From: Symsagittifera roscoffensis
Lineage: Eukaryota > Xenacoelomorpha > Acoela > Convolutidae
Direction of reading: 5' to 3'
DNA: 64,000 nucleotides
Assembly: GCF_963678635.1 (NCBI RefSeq)
Contig: NC_087066.1
Coordinates: 8,275,954 to 8,339,953 of the forward strand
Below, in pieces: positions 1 through 12,225 of this stretch. The notes below the pieces were generated by a model, which saw only the letters and a program-made list of their open reading frames with translations, was not told where the DNA came from and made no database searches. The position numbers and the translations under genes are program-made. Each line of letters begins with the position of its first letter. The stretch's first letter is position 1.

Positions 1-86
1 TAATGAGGGATGAGGTCCATAATTTTAAACTGTCACTCAAAGTAAATTAATTGTTGGTATGTCCGTTTAAATTGTCCCGACACATG

Positions 87-371
87 ACAAAAATTTGCAA
101 GCAAAAATTTGGAAAAAAAACTGTCCAAAAAAGGCGTTTTTAGGCCTTTTTTGGAAAATTTTCACCAAAAAGTTGCGTTTTTTCGGCGCGCGCTCCCCCC
201 CCCCCTCAAAAATAGAATATATTGGCGCCAAAAGCGCCTTTAGAAAAATTTTAGGGTCGGTTGGCCAAAAATGGATATCTTAAAAATTACCAAAGGGGGA
301 CCCTTTGGGTCGGCAGGGGGTCAAATCCCAAGAGGGAGGAGCGTCTACCCCCCCCCCTAGATCCGCCCCTG
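87..371. mobile_element. GC-rich hAT-like element fragment
   Basis: The segment ends CTAGATCCGCCCCTG with a long C run just inside, matching the right terminus of the MITEs, but its interior (paired TTTTTAGGCC and GGCGCC motifs, C-rich tracts) differs from the 236 bp family. A related right end occurs at 3178-3255. No matching left terminus is visible at 87, so it looks like a different, incomplete member of the group. Confidence 0.5.
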
Positions 372-984
372 CACTGACACCATTCCAATGATTATTTGTG
401 GTATCTGATTTTACGTGGAAAACCAAAAAAAAAACTAAAACGCACCCGAATAGAAAGTTCCTCCCCATTTCAATGGTCGGAGCAAAAAAAAATCAGACAA
501 TTTTGAAAAAGGACATCAATGTGACTTAAGTTCGATTTCGTTCTGGCTTCGCTGTGGTACCTAATTAATCGTGGAAAAAACCCAAAAACGCACAACTGCT
601 ATAACAGAAGTAGTCGAGGACCATTGAAAGCGATTACTAGGTTTTGAGATTTTTCGGATTATCATAACAGTTTTCACACTGCATAGTTGAACAATCAAGC
701 CTATTTCATGATTTATATTTCAATCATTATAAAGCTTATCGCTACGAGATTTTACTTGCATGGTAACATTGGTGAAAAACAAGTTCATGTAACAGTATGT
801 ATTATACTATTATGACTAAGACTCACAGTTATCAGTGCGCTGCTGAAAACATTGGACAAAAATTGAAAAAAAAATTGGCGGTACGTTTGTGTTTTGATAC
901 CATAAAAAATGAACAGTTGGACCTGACATTATAGCAGGGAAGTGTTTAATCAACCCCCCTCAAGAATACGAACCCTAAGGGTGT
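372..984 (+). repeat. Array spacer block, copy 1
   Basis: Starts directly after a hAT-like end (CCGCCCCTG at 363-371) with CACTGACACCATTCC, the same boundary as at 3256. It contains a reverse-orientation fragment of the dispersed repeat (CCGAATA..AAAGTTCCTCCCCATT) and then the block that recurs as spacer between the long units. The first 86 bases of the window are the tail of another spacer copy (compare 4011-4085). Confidence 0.8.
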
Positions 985-1088
985 TTTTTTCCCTGGGCAA
1001 AATTTTGAAAAACAGGCCTCTGGGTCGGCAGGGGGTCGAATCCCTAAAAGAAAGGACCCCCCCCCCCGTCCCCCTAAGTCCGCCCCTG
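985..1088 (+). mobile_element. hAT-like MITE, right part only
   Basis: A fragment from TGGGCAAAATTTTGAAAAAC to the right terminus CCGCCCCTG at 1088. It joins the spacer block directly at GGGTGTTTTTTTCCC, so the left terminus is lost. Confidence 0.7.
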
Positions 1089-3175
1089 TCTCTTTAACAA
1101 TTGCATTATATTGCAATGGGCTCTTTAACCAAGTGGGCATGTGGCTGAAGGTTGGTATGGCCAGACAAAGTGACTAAAAATGCAGTCAAGGCGTACCAAC
1201 TTTGGTATGGGGTTGACATAGGGCGCAATTCCAAGTTTTAGAAATAGGTTGCGGATCTCAACTTGGGAATCTTGTTGTTGCGATCATTGAAAATGGGAAA
1301 AAACTTTGTAACCGGGTGTGTTTTAGTTTTTTTTCATGCAAAATCAGGTACCAAAAATAACTTTCGGACTGGGTTGAGTTATATATCATAAAATAGCCCT
1401 ATCAGTTGTGATTCGAACGACCTTAAAAAATTGAAATTTTTCCCACAGTGTCGAGAAAAAATGGTTTGTAATTTTTGATTTTTGGACTAGTTTCGAGCTA
1501 ATGACCGTATACGCTTGCAATAGCTTATTTAAACCTAATTTCAGCGGTAAAAATTTAGTTTTATTCAAGTGAAGGAAGTTTCTGGAGTTTTTAGCGCAAT
1601 TTTGGGAATCAAAAACTTGAAAATTCAAAAAATTTTGCAAAAAAAATTTGAAAATATGATTTGAAATTTAACAATTTTTTTTTGTTCTTGTTTTTCGTTT
1701 TTCTAGACATTTTTCTTCAAAAACTGTTTTCCAATTGACTCATTTTACTGTTACTCTCAAATGTGCCTAAATTTTATTTTTTTGCTTAGTTTTTTTGGCA
1801 CAACATGTAGAAAAAAACGACAAGTTTTGTTTAAAAAAAAACATTTTTTTTTGTATTTTTCAAAGACTCTGGTCGGAACATTCTGTGCTACTTGCACAAA
1901 TGCCGGCTATCTATGTTATTATTATCTCAAACGCCGTGACTGCATTTTAAGTCTCGAACGAAAATCACGAACTAGGTCGACTTTGTCTGGCCATATCAAA
2001 CTTCAGTAACAAGTCCGCTTGGTCGTGCAATGTTCGCAAAATTCACGACAACTTTTCTGTCATCAAAAATCAGAAATGACTGTTTTTTGCCCGAAAAATC
2101 TGCAGATGAAAAGTTTTTTCTCATAAAACTTGGAAATCTCGAGTTTTGGTCGGGAATGTCTGAGCGTAAAACGCGGACCTCGAACTAGGTTCCTGCGATA
2201 AAAATACATTACTGAGTATCATGGCTTAAAGAACTTGTTCACGGCATCTGGCAAAATATCACATGCGTCAGAAGATAAAACAATTTTTGAGAAAAAAAAA
2301 GCACCAGAAAAATATCTTACAATAGTGATGATTTCTGCAAATGACAGAAAAATCTATCAAAATTGTTTATAAAAATAGCTTGCTGAAATTAAACCTCGCG
2401 CGCATGACTGAGTTAGTAAATTAGGTACAGGAGAATTTCTTTTTGATGAATAGAGGCCATGTTTAACGTCCAGAACAGTATCGAGGTTTGGCGATTGTCA
2501 ATTTTAATAACTAATTCCAAATTTGGTGCGACCCTGCAGTTATCGTTTTCTGTGTTTTCAGAGCGCATTGCAACTTGCGATCATTTATCAATTTTCAAAT
2601 AAAAAAGGTCTATAAAAAATCTATATTCATTTATTTTTAGTTGGCTTGAAAAAGATTGTTTTTTTTTTCACCAGCATGTCAAAGAATTTTAATTTGCTGC
2701 AGTCAAATAAAACAATTTGACCTCTCTTTCCTTTCGACCAATTTATATTGCGATAGGAGTTAAATTGCAAAATTGCACATTTTTTTTCAGCAAAAGCTTG
2801 ACCCTTGAAAACTCCTTTTATTTGAAAACCATCACAAAAGATGTCGAATCTGTGCAGAAAGCAAAAGATAGAAACCTAAAACAAAATTTAAAAACGCATA
2901 TCAAGAAGAGAAGAAAGAAATAAGTGCTATGCGGAAAACGAAAGTGGAAAGGAAAACCCGGTCCATTTCACATCTCAATCATATCGGGCAAAAATTAAGG
3001 GAGTTTCAGCTGCTCTGTTAAGAACATCGTGATTTTTTTCACCAGGTTTTGGAATATGCTAGCCATTACAAATTCACAAAAATACCCAATAAAACGTTCT
3101 ACAACGTTTAGTACTAAAAACAGAAATTTTTGGAAGGTTCTTGCAAAAGCAAGGTCAGGTAGATCGACAAAACCA
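1089..3175 (+). repeat. Array long block, copy 1 (full length)
   Basis: Begins just after a hAT-like terminal CCGCCCCTG and runs ~2.09 kb to a point shared with copy 4. It contains a ~0.9 kb stretch related to a dispersed family found elsewhere in the window (near 28.2-29.1, 34.4-35.3 and 58.7-59.2 kb). The frame around 1761-2009 is shared by copies 2 and 3 but has no ATG start, so I do not call a gene. Confidence 0.85.
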
Positions 3176-3255
3176 TAGGTAGGAAAACCATAGGCAGGGG
3201 GTTGAATCCCTGAAGGGAGGAGCGTCCGCCCCCCCCCCCCCTAAATCCGCCCCTG
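3176..3255. mobile_element. hAT-like right-terminus fragment
   Basis: Contains GGCAGGGGGTTGAATCCCTG and ends CTAAATCCGCCCCTG, like the fragment ending at 371. It separates long block 1 from the second spacer copy. The left terminus is absent. Confidence 0.5.
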
Positions 3256-4103
3256 CACTGACACCATTCCAATGATTATTCGTGGTATCTGATTCTTCGT
3301 CGAAAACCAAAAAAAAAGATAAAAAACTAAAACGCACCCGAATACAAAGTTCCTCCCCAATTTGAATGGTCGGAGCAAAAAAATCAGACAATTCTGAAAA
3401 AGGACATCAATGTGACCTAAATTCGATTTCGTTCTGGCTTCTCTGTGGTACCTAATTATTCGTGGAAAAAAAAACGCACAACTGGAATAACAGAAGCAGT
3501 CGAGGACCATTGAAAGCGACAACTAGGTTTTGAGATTTTTTGGATTATCATTACAGTTTTCACACTGCATAGTTGAACAACCAAGCCTGTTTCTTGATTT
3601 ATATTTCAATCATTATAAAGCTTATCGCTACGAGATTTTACTTGCAAGGTAACATTGATGAAAAACAAGTTCATGTAACAGTATGTATTATACTATTATG
3701 ACTAAGACTCGCAGTTATCAGTGCACTGCTGAACTAAGTTTGGATAAAAATTGAAAAAAAAATGGGCGATACTGAGATACTTTTGTGTTTTGATACCATA
3801 AAAAATGAACAGTTGGACCTGACATTATAGCAGGGAAGGATTTAATCAACCTCCCTCAAGAATCGGAACCCAAAGGGTGTTTTTTAATAATATTTTACGA
3901 CAGCCGATTTCGACCGGAGGACACTGAGCTTTAGTCACCCAATTGGTTTTACTTTGAAAATTTGAAAAAATTGAGCTTCAAATAGCCTGCGGTCAATTTT
4001 GATGATGGATGAGGTCCATAATTTTAAACTGTCACTCAAAGTAAATTAATTGCTTGTATGTCCGTTTAAATTGTCCCGACACATGGAGCAACATATTTCT
4101 TTA
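3256..4103 (+). repeat. Array spacer block, copy 2 (longest)
   Basis: Same left boundary as the copy at 372 and continues through the ATTTTAAACTGTCACTC segment to the MITE insertion at 4104. It is the most complete example of the spacer. Later copies retain only its right ~400 bp. Confidence 0.8.
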
Positions 4104-4339
4104 CAGGGGCGGATCTAAGATTTTCTCGAGAGGGGGGGCGAATTTTCAAAAAACGCTTGAAAACCTCGTCGAGTTTTTTTAGGTCGACTAAATTGATTTT
4201 CCGAGCTCTTCCAAAGCATTATTAAGACTGTGTTTTTGTCAGTTTTTCTTGGGCAAAGTTTTGAAAAACAGGCCTCTGGGTCGGCAGGGGGTCGAATCCC
4301 TAAGAGAAAGGTCCCCCCATCCCCCTAAGTCCGCCCCTG
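4104..4339. mobile_element. hAT-like MITE, 236 bp, copy A
   Basis: Begins CAGGGGCGGATCTAAG and ends CTTAGTCCGCCCCTG-type inverted sequence (CTAAGTCCGCCCCTG at the right), so the termini are inverted repeats. The 8 bp on the left (TTTCTTTA, 4096-4103) and on the right (TCTCTTTA, 4340-4347) differ at one base, as expected for an aged hAT target duplication. CAGGGGCGGA termini are typical of hAT (Tip100/Zaphod-like) non-autonomous elements. There is no coding capacity. Confidence 0.8.
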
Positions 4340-6024
4340 TCTCTTTAACAATTGCATTATATTGCTAAAATGGACCAAGTCGGCATGTGGCTGAAGGTTG
4401 GTATGGCCAGACAAAGTGACTAAAAATGCAGTCAAGGCGTACCAACTTTGGTATGGGGTTGACATAGGGCTCAACTCCAAGTTTTAGAAATAGGTTGCGG
4501 ATCTCAACTTGGGAATCTTGTTGTTGCAATCATTGCAAATGGGTAAAAACTTTGTATCCGGGTGTGTTTTAGTTTTTTTTTCATGCAAAATCAGATACCA
4601 GAAATAATTGTTGGACTGGGTTGAGTTATATATCATAAAATAGCCCTATCAGTTGTGATTCGAACGACCCTATAAAATTGAAATTTTTCCAACAGTGTCG
4701 AGAAAAATTGGTTTGAAATTTTTGATTTTTGGTCTAATTTCGAGCTAATGACCGTATACGCTTACAATAGCTTATTTAAGCCTATCTTTAGCGGTAAAAA
4801 TTTAGTTTTATTCAAGTGAAGGTAGTTTCTGGAGTTTTTAGCGCAATTTTGGGAATCAAAAACTTGAAAATTCAAAAAATTTTGCAAAAAAAATTTGAAA
4901 ATATGATTTGAAATTTAAAATTTTTTTTTTCTTGTTTTTCGTTTTTCTAGACATTTTTTTTCAAAAACTGTTTTCCAATTGACTCATTTTACTGTTACTC
5001 TCAAATGTGCCTAAATTTCATTTTTTTGCTTAGTTTTTTTGGCACAACATGTAGAAAAAAAACGACAAGTTTTGTTTAAAAAAAAACATTTTTTTTTGTA
5101 TTTTTCAAAGACTCTGGTCGGAACATTCTGTGCTACTTGCACAAATGCCGGCTATCTATGTTATTATTATCTCAAACGCCATGACTGCATTTTAAGTCTC
5201 GAACGAAAATCACGAACTAGGTCGACTTTGTCTGGCCATATCAAACTTCAGTAACAAGTCCGCTTGGTCGTGCAATGTTCGCAAATTTCACGACAACTTT
5301 TCTGTCATCAAAAATCACAAATGACTGTTTTTTGGCCGAAAAATCTGCAGATGCAAAGTTTTCTCTCATAAAACTTGGAAATCTCGAGTTTTGTTCGGGA
5401 ATGTCTGAGCGTAAAACGCGGACCTCGAACTAGGTTCCTGCGATAAAAATACATTACTGAGTATCATGGCTTAAAGAACTTGTTCACGGCATCTGGCAAA
5501 ATATCACATGCGTCAGAAGATAAAACAATTTTTGAGAAAAAAAAAGCACCAGAAAAATATCTTACAATAGTGATGATTTCTGCAAATGACAGAAAAAATC
5601 TATCAAAATTGCTTATAAAAATAGCTTGCTGAAATTAAACCTCGCGCGCATGACTGAGTTAGTAAATTAGGTACAGGAGAATTTCTTTTTGATGGCTAGA
5701 GGCTGTGTTTAACATCCAGAACAGTATCGAGGTTTGGCGATTGTCAATTTTAATAACTAATTCCAAATTTGGTGCGACCCTGCAGTTATTGATTAGTTAT
5801 CGTTTTCTGTGTTCTCAGAGCGCATTGCAACTTGCGATCATTTATCAATTTTCAAATAAAAAAGTTCTATAAAAAAATCTATATTCATTTATTTTTAGTT
5901 GGCTTGAAAAGATTGTTTTTTTTTCACCAGCATGTCAAAGAATTTTAATTTGCTGCAGTCAAATAAAACAATTTGACCTCTCTTTCCTTCCGACCAATTT
6001 ATATTGCGATAGGAGTTAAATTGC
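4340..6024 (+). repeat. Array long block, copy 2 (3' truncated)
   Basis: Collinear with copy 1 for ~1.68 kb, then joins the spacer block at a TTAAATTGCA/GTTATCAGTG junction. Copy 3 has the identical junction, so the truncation predates their duplication. Confidence 0.85.
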
Positions 6025-6416
6025 AGTTATCAGTGCACTGCTGAACTAAGTTTGGATAAAAATTGAAAAAAAAAATAGGCGATACTGAGATACTTTTGTG
6101 TTTTGATACCATAAAAAATGAACAGTTGGACCTGACATTATAGCAGGGAAGGATTTAATCAACCTCCCTCAAGAATCGGAACCCAAAGGGTGTTTTTTAA
6201 TAATATTTTACGACAGCCGATTTCGACCGGAGGACACTGAGCTTTAGTCACCCAATTGGTTTTACTTTGAAAATTTGAAAAAATTGAGCTTCAAATAGCC
6301 TGCGGTCAATTTTGATGATGGATGAGGTCCATAATTTTAAACTGTCACTCAAAGTAAATTAATTGCTTGTATGTCCGTTTAAATTGTCCCGACACATGAA
6401 GCATCATATCTTTTTA

Positions 6417-6584
6417 CAGGGGCGGATCTAGGATTTTCTCGAGAGGGGGAGCGAATTTTCAAAAAATGCTTGAAAATCTCGACGACATTTTTCTAAATTG
6501 ATTTCCCGAGCTCTTCCAAAGCATTATAAAGACTGTGTTTTGGTCAATTTTTCTTGGGCAAAATTTTGAAAAACAGGCCTCAGG
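6417..6584 (+). mobile_element. hAT-like MITE, left part only
   Basis: Left terminus CAGGGGCGGATCTAGG followed by ~168 bp, ending at CAGGCCTCAGGCCT where the next spacer copy begins. The right terminus is missing. Confidence 0.75.
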
Positions 6585-7001
6585 CCTATACTATTATGAC
6601 TAAGACTCGCAGTTATCAGTGCACTGCTGAACTAAGTTTGGATAAAAATTGAAAAAAAAATGGGCGATACTGAGATACTTTTGTGTTTTGATACCATAAA
6701 AAATGAACAGTTGGACCTGACATTATAGCAGGGAAGGATTTAATCAAACCCCCTCAAGAATCGGAACCCAAAGGGTGTTTTTTAATAATATTTTACGACA
6801 GCCGATCTCGACCTGAGGACACTGAGCTGTAGTCACCCAATTGGTTTTATTTTGAAAATTTGAAAAAATTGAGCTTCAAATAGCCTGCGGTCAATTTTGA
6901 TGATGGATGAGGTCCATAATTTTAAACTGTCACTCAAAGTAAATTAATTGCTTGTATGTCCGTTTAAATTGTCCCGACACATGGAGCAACATATTTCTTT
7001 A

Positions 7002-7177
7002 CAGGGGCGGATCTAAGATTTTCTCGAGAGGGGGGGCGAATTTTCAAAAAACGCTTGAAAACCTCGTCGAGTTTTTTTAGGTCGACTAAATTGATTTTCC
7101 GAGCTCTTCCAAATTATTATAAAGACTGTGTTTTGGTCAATTTTTCTTGGGCAAAATTTTGAAAAACAGGCCTCAGG
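7002..7177 (+). mobile_element. hAT-like MITE, left part only
   Basis: Same truncated form and breakpoint as the fragment at 6417. It is part of the 593 bp nested tandem repeat. Confidence 0.75.
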
Positions 7178-7594
7178 CCTATACTATTATGACTAAGACT
7201 CGCAGTTATCAGTGCACTGCTGAACTAAGTTTGGATAAAAATTGAAAAAAAAATGGGCGATACTGAGATACTTTTGTGTTTTGATACCATAAAAAATGAA
7301 CAGTTGGACCTGACATTATAGCAGGGAAGGATTTAATCAAACCCCCTCAAGAATCGGAACCCAAAGGGTGTTTTTTAATAATATTTTACGACAGCCGATC
7401 TCGACCTGAGGACACTGAGCTGTAGTCACCCAATTGGTTTTATTTTGAAAATTTGAAAAAATTGAGCTTCAAATAGCCTGCGGTCAATTTTGATGATGGA
7501 TGAGGTCCATAATTTTAAACTGTCACTCAAAGTAAATTAATTGCTTGTATGTCCGTTTAAATTGTCCCGACACATGGAGCAACATATTTCTTTA

Positions 7595-7830
7595 CAGGGG
7601 CGGATCTAAGATTTTCTCGAGAGGGGGGGCGAATTTTCAAAAAACGCTTGAAAACCTCGTCGAGTTTTTTTAGGTCGACTAAATTGATTTTCCGAGCTCT
7701 TCCAAAGCATTATTAAGACTGTGTTTTTGTCAGTTTTTCTTGGGCAAAGTTTTGAAAAACAGGCCTCTGGGTCGGCAGGGGGTCGAATCCCTAAGAGAAA
7801 GGTCCCCCCATCCCCCTAAGTCCGCCCCTG
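7595..7830. mobile_element. hAT-like MITE, 236 bp, copy B
   Basis: Same length, ends and 8 bp flanks as the element at 4104. It was copied with the array rather than inserted independently, because flanks and junctions are the same. Confidence 0.8.
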
Positions 7831-9515
7831 TCTCTTTAACAATTGCATTATATTGCTAAAATGGACCAAGTCGGCATGTGGCTGAAGGTTGGTATGGCCA
7901 GACAAAGTGACTAAAAATGCAGTCAAGGCGTACCAACTTTGGTATGGGGTTGACATAGGGCTCAACTCCAAGTTTTAGAAATAGGTTGCGGATCTCAACT
8001 TGGGAATCTTGTTGTTGCAATCATTGCAAATGGGTAAAAACTTTGTATCCGGGTGTGTTTTAGTTTTTTTTTCATGCAAAATCAGATACCAGAAATAATT
8101 GTTGGACTGGGTTGAGTTATATATCATAAAATAGCCCTATCAGTTGTGATTCGAACGACCCTATAAAATTGAAATTTTTCCAACAGTGTCGAGAAAAATT
8201 GGTTTGAAATTTTTGATTTTTGGTCTAATTTCGAGCTAATGACCGTATACGCTTACAATAGCTTATTTAAGCCTAATTTTAGCGGTAAAAATTTAGTTTT
8301 ATTCAAGTGAAGGTAGTTTCTGGAGTTTTTAGCGCAATTTTGGGAATCAAAAACTTGAAAATTCAAAAAATTTTGCAAAAAAAATTTGAAAATATGATTT
8401 GAAATTTAAAAATTTTTTTTTTTTGTTTTTCGTTTTTCTAGACATTTTTTTTCAAAAACTGTTTTCCAATTGACTCATTTTACTGTTACTCTCAAATGTG
8501 CCTAAAATTCATTTTTTTGCTTAGTTTTTTTGGCACAACATGTAGAAAAAAAACGACAAGTTTTGTATAAAAAAAAACATTTTTTTTTGTATTTTTCAAA
8601 GACTCTGGTCGGAACATTCTGTGCTACTTGCACAAATGCCGGCTATCTATGTTATTATTATCTCAAACGCCATGACTGCATTTTAAGTCTCGAACGAAAA
8701 TCACGAACTAGGTCGACTTTGTCTGGCCATATCAAACTTCAGTAACAAGTCCGCTTGGTCGTGCAATGTTCGCAAATTTCACGACAACTTTTCTGTCATC
8801 AAAAATCAGAAATGACTGTTTTTTGGCCGAAAAATCTGCAGATGCAAAGTTTTCTCTCATAAAACTTGGAAATCTCGAGTTTTGGTCGGGAATGTCTGAG
8901 CGTAAAACGCGGACCTCGAACTAGGTTCCTGCGATAAAAATACATTACTGAGTATCATGGCTTAAAGAACTTGTTCACGGCATCTGGCAAAATATCACAT
9001 GCGTCAGAAGATAAAACAATTTTTGAGAAAAAAAAAGCACCAGAAAAATATCTTACAATAGTGATGATTTCTGCAAATGACAGAAAAAATCTATCAAAAT
9101 TGCTTATAAAAATAGCTTGCTGAAATTAAACCTCGCGCGCATGACTGAGTTAGTAAATTAGGTACAGGAGAATTTCTTTTTGATGGCTAGAGGCTGTGTT
9201 TAACGTCCAGAACAGTATCGAGGTTTGGCGATTGTCAATTTTAATAACTAATTCCAAATTTGGTGCGACCCTGCAGTTATTGATTAGTTATCGTTTTCTG
9301 TGTTCTCAGAGCGCATTGCAACTTGCGATCATTTATCAATTTTCAAATAAAAAAGGTCTATAAAAAAATCTATATTCATTTATTTTTAGTTGGCTTGAAA
9401 AAGATTGTTTTTTTTTTCACCAGCATGTCAAAGAATTTTAATTTGCTGCAGTCAAATAAAACAATTTGACCTCTCTTTCCTTCCGACCAATTTATATTGC
9501 GATAGGAGTTAAATT
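7831..9515 (+). repeat. Array long block, copy 3 (3' truncated)
   Basis: Offset from copy 2 by exactly 3491 bp and almost identical to it, with a few substitutions and homopolymer-length changes. The same truncated end shows that copies 2 and 3 derive from one duplication. Confidence 0.87.
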
Positions 9516-9909
9516 GCAGTTATCAGTGCACTGCTGAACTAAGTTTGGATAAAAATTGAAAAAAAAAATAGGCGATACTGAGATACTTTTGTGTTTTGAT
9601 ACCATAAAAAATGAACAGTTGGACCTGACATTATAGCAGGGAAGGATTTAATCAACCTCCCTCAAGAATCGGAACCCAAAGGGTGTTTTTTAATAATATT
9701 TTACGACAGCCGATTTCGACCGGAGGACACTGAGCTTTAGTCACCCAATTGGTTTTACTTTGAAAATTTGAAAAAATTGAGCTTCAAATAGCCTGCGGTC
9801 AATTTTGATGATGGATGAGGTCCATAATTTTAAACTGTCACTCAAAGTAAATTAATTGCTTGTATGTCCGTTTAAATTGTCCCGACACATGAAGCATCAT
9901 ATCTTTTTA
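9516..9909 (+). repeat. Array spacer block, last copy
   Basis: Short spacer copy identical in layout to 6025-6416, running from the truncated end of long block 3 to the MITE at 9910. Confidence 0.8.
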
Positions 9910-10145
9910 CAGGGGCGGATCTAGGATTTTCTCGAGAGGGGGGGCGAATTTTCAAAAAATGCTTGAAAATCTCGACGACATTTTTCTAAATTGATTTCCC
10001 GAGCTCTTCCAAAGCATTATAAAGACTGTGTTTTGGTCAATTTTTCTTGGGCAAAATTTTGAAAAACAGGCCTCTGGGTCGGCAAGTGGTCGAATCCCTA
10101 AGAGAAAGGTCCCCCCTCCCCCCCGTCCCCCTAAGTCCGCCCCTG
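9910..10145. mobile_element. hAT-like MITE, 236 bp, copy C
   Basis: Starts CAGGGGCGGATCTAGG and ends CTAAGTCCGCCCCTG. Left flank TCTTTTTA and right flank TCTCTTTA again differ at one base. Internal sequence differs from copies A and B, for example in the C-rich tract near the right end. Confidence 0.8.
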
Positions 10146-12225
10146 TCTCTTTAACAATTGCATTATATTGCGAAAATGGACCAAGTGGGCATGTGGCTGA
10201 AGGTTGGTATGGCCAGATAAAGTGACTAAAAATGCAGTCAAGGCGTACCAACTTTGGTATGGGGTTGACATAGGGCGCAATTCCAAGTTTTAGAAATAGG
10301 TTGCGGATCTCAACTTGGGAATCTTGTTGTTGCGATCATTGAAAATGGGGAAAAACTTTGTATCCGGGTGTGTTTTAGTTTTTTTTTTCATGCAAAATCA
10401 GGTACCAGAAATAATTGTCGGACTGGGTTGAAATATATATCATAAAATAGCCCTATCAGTTGTGATTCGAACGACCCTATAAAATTGAAATTTTTCCAAC
10501 AGTGTCGAGAAAAATTGGTTTGAAATTTTTGATTTTTGGTCTTATTTCGAGCTAATGACCGTATACGCTTACAATAGCTTATTTAAGCATAATTTCAGCG
10601 GTAAAAATTTAGTTTTATTCAAGTAAAGGTAGTTTCTGGAGTTTTTAGCGCAATTTTGGGAATCAAAAACTTGAAAAATCAAAAAATTTTGCAAAAAAAA
10701 TTTGAAAATATGATTTGAAATTTAAAAAATTTTTTTTTTTGTTTTTCGTTTTTCTAGACATTTTTCTTCAAAAAGTGTTTTCCAATTGACTTATTTTAAT
10801 GTAACTCTCAAATGTGCCTAAATTTTATTTTTTTGTTTAGATTTTCTGACAACATGTAGAAAAAAAAACGACACATTTTGTTTAAAAAAAAACATTTTTT
10901 TTTGTATTTTTCTAAGACTATGGTCGGAAAATTCTATGCTACTTGCAAAAATGCCGGCTATCCATGTTATTAATATCTCAAACGCCATGACTGCATTTTA
11001 AGTCTTGAACGAAAATCATTAACTAGGTCGACTTTGTCTGGCCATATCAAACTTCAGTAACAAGTCCGCTTGGTCGTGCAATGTTCGCAAAATTCACGAC
11101 AACTTTTCTGTCATCAAAAATCAGAAATGACTGTTTTTTGCCCGAAAAATCTGCAGATGCAAAGTTTTCTCTCATAAAACTTGGAAATTTCGAGTTTTGG
11201 TCGGGAATGTCTGAGCGTAAAACGCGGACCTCGAACTAGGTTCCTGCGATAAAAATACATAACTGAGTATCATGGCTTAAAGAACTTGTTCACGGCATCT
11301 GGCAAAATTTCACATGCGTCAGAAGATAAAACATTTTTTGAGAAAGAAAAGCACCAGAAAAATATCTTACAATAGTGATGATTTCTGCAAATGACAGAAA
11401 AATCTATCAAAATTGTTTATAAAAATAGCTTGCTGAAATTAAACCTCGCGGGCATGACTGAGTTAGTAAATTAGGTACAGGAGAATTTCTTTTTGATGGT
11501 TAGAGGCCGTGTTTAACGTCCAGAACAGTATCGAGGTTTGGCGATTGTCAGTTTTAATAACTAATTCCACATTTGGTGCGACCCTGCAGTTATTGATTAG
11601 TCATCGTTTTCTGTGTTCTCAGAGCGCATTGCAACTTGCGATCATTTATCAATTTTCAAATAAAAAAGGTCTATAAAAAATCTATATTCATTTATTTTTA
11701 GTTGGCTTGAAAAAGATTGTTTTTTTTTTCACCAGCATGTCAAAGAATTTTAATTTGCTGCAGTCAAATAAAACAATTTGACCTCCCTTTCCTTTTGACC
11801 AATTTATATTGCGATAGGAGTTAAATTGAAAAATTGCACACTTTTTTCAGCAAAACCTTGACCCTTATTTATAAAAATCGTTGAAAACTCCTTTTACTTA
11901 AAAACCATCACAAAAGATGTCGAAGCAGTGCAAAAAACAAAAGATAGAAACTTAAAACAAATCTTAAAAACACATTGAATAAAAAATAAGTGCTAACGAC
12001 GAAGTGGAAAACGAAAGTGGAAAGAGAAACCCGTTTCATTTCACATCTCAATCATGTAGAGCAAAAATTAATAGAGTTTCAGCGATTCTGTTAAAAACTT
12101 CGTGATTATTTTCTTAACCAATTTTGGGAATTCACAAAATTACCCTATAAAACGTTTGAACTCGTTTCTAACAAAAAGCAGAGATTCTTGCAAAAGGAAG
12201 GTTAGGTAGATCGACAAAACAAATG
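10146..12225 (+). repeat. Array long block, copy 4 (full length, most diverged)
   Basis: Begins directly after a MITE end and extends to the same distal sequence as copy 1, ending near AGGTAGATCGACAAAAC. It carries more substitutions and small indels than copies 2 and 3 and marks the right edge of the array. Confidence 0.85.

Larger units (their letters stand above)
6025..7594 (+). repeat. Nested 593 bp tandem repeat (spacer plus truncated MITE)
   Basis: Three spacer copies begin at 6025, 6585 and 7178. The latter two are 593 bp apart and nearly identical, each consisting of spacer (~417 bp) plus the first ~170 bp of the MITE. The MITE fragments at 6417 and 7002 both end at CAGGCCTCAGGCCT, followed by TATACTATTATGAC, giving a constant junction. 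This is local expansion inside the larger 3.49 kb unit. Confidence 0.85.
1..12225. repeat. Tandem array of ~2.3 kb composite units
   Basis: The region is built from four copies of a long AT-rich block (starting near 1089, 4340, 7831 and 10146) alternating with a 0.4-0.8 kb spacer block and a hAT-like MITE. Two neighbouring copies begin exactly 3491 bp apart (4340 and 7831), the next 2315 bp apart. The first and last long blocks run ~2.08 kb; the two inner ones stop early, at 6024 and 9515, at the same base where they join the spacer block. No open frame here begins with ATG and looks coding. I see a satellite-like array that amplified together with an inserted MITE. Confidence 0.9.

Noticed and set aside
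5039-5254. 71-codon frame conserved in three array copies (also 1761-2009 and 8530-8745)
   Set aside because: It opens with TTG or another non-ATG codon, has no ATG inside and sits in tandem repeats; similarity reflects recent duplication of the array.
6417-7830. CRISPR-like array from regularly spaced repeats
   Set aside because: The repeats are long (hundreds of bases), without short spacers, and the sequence is eukaryotic transposon-derived.
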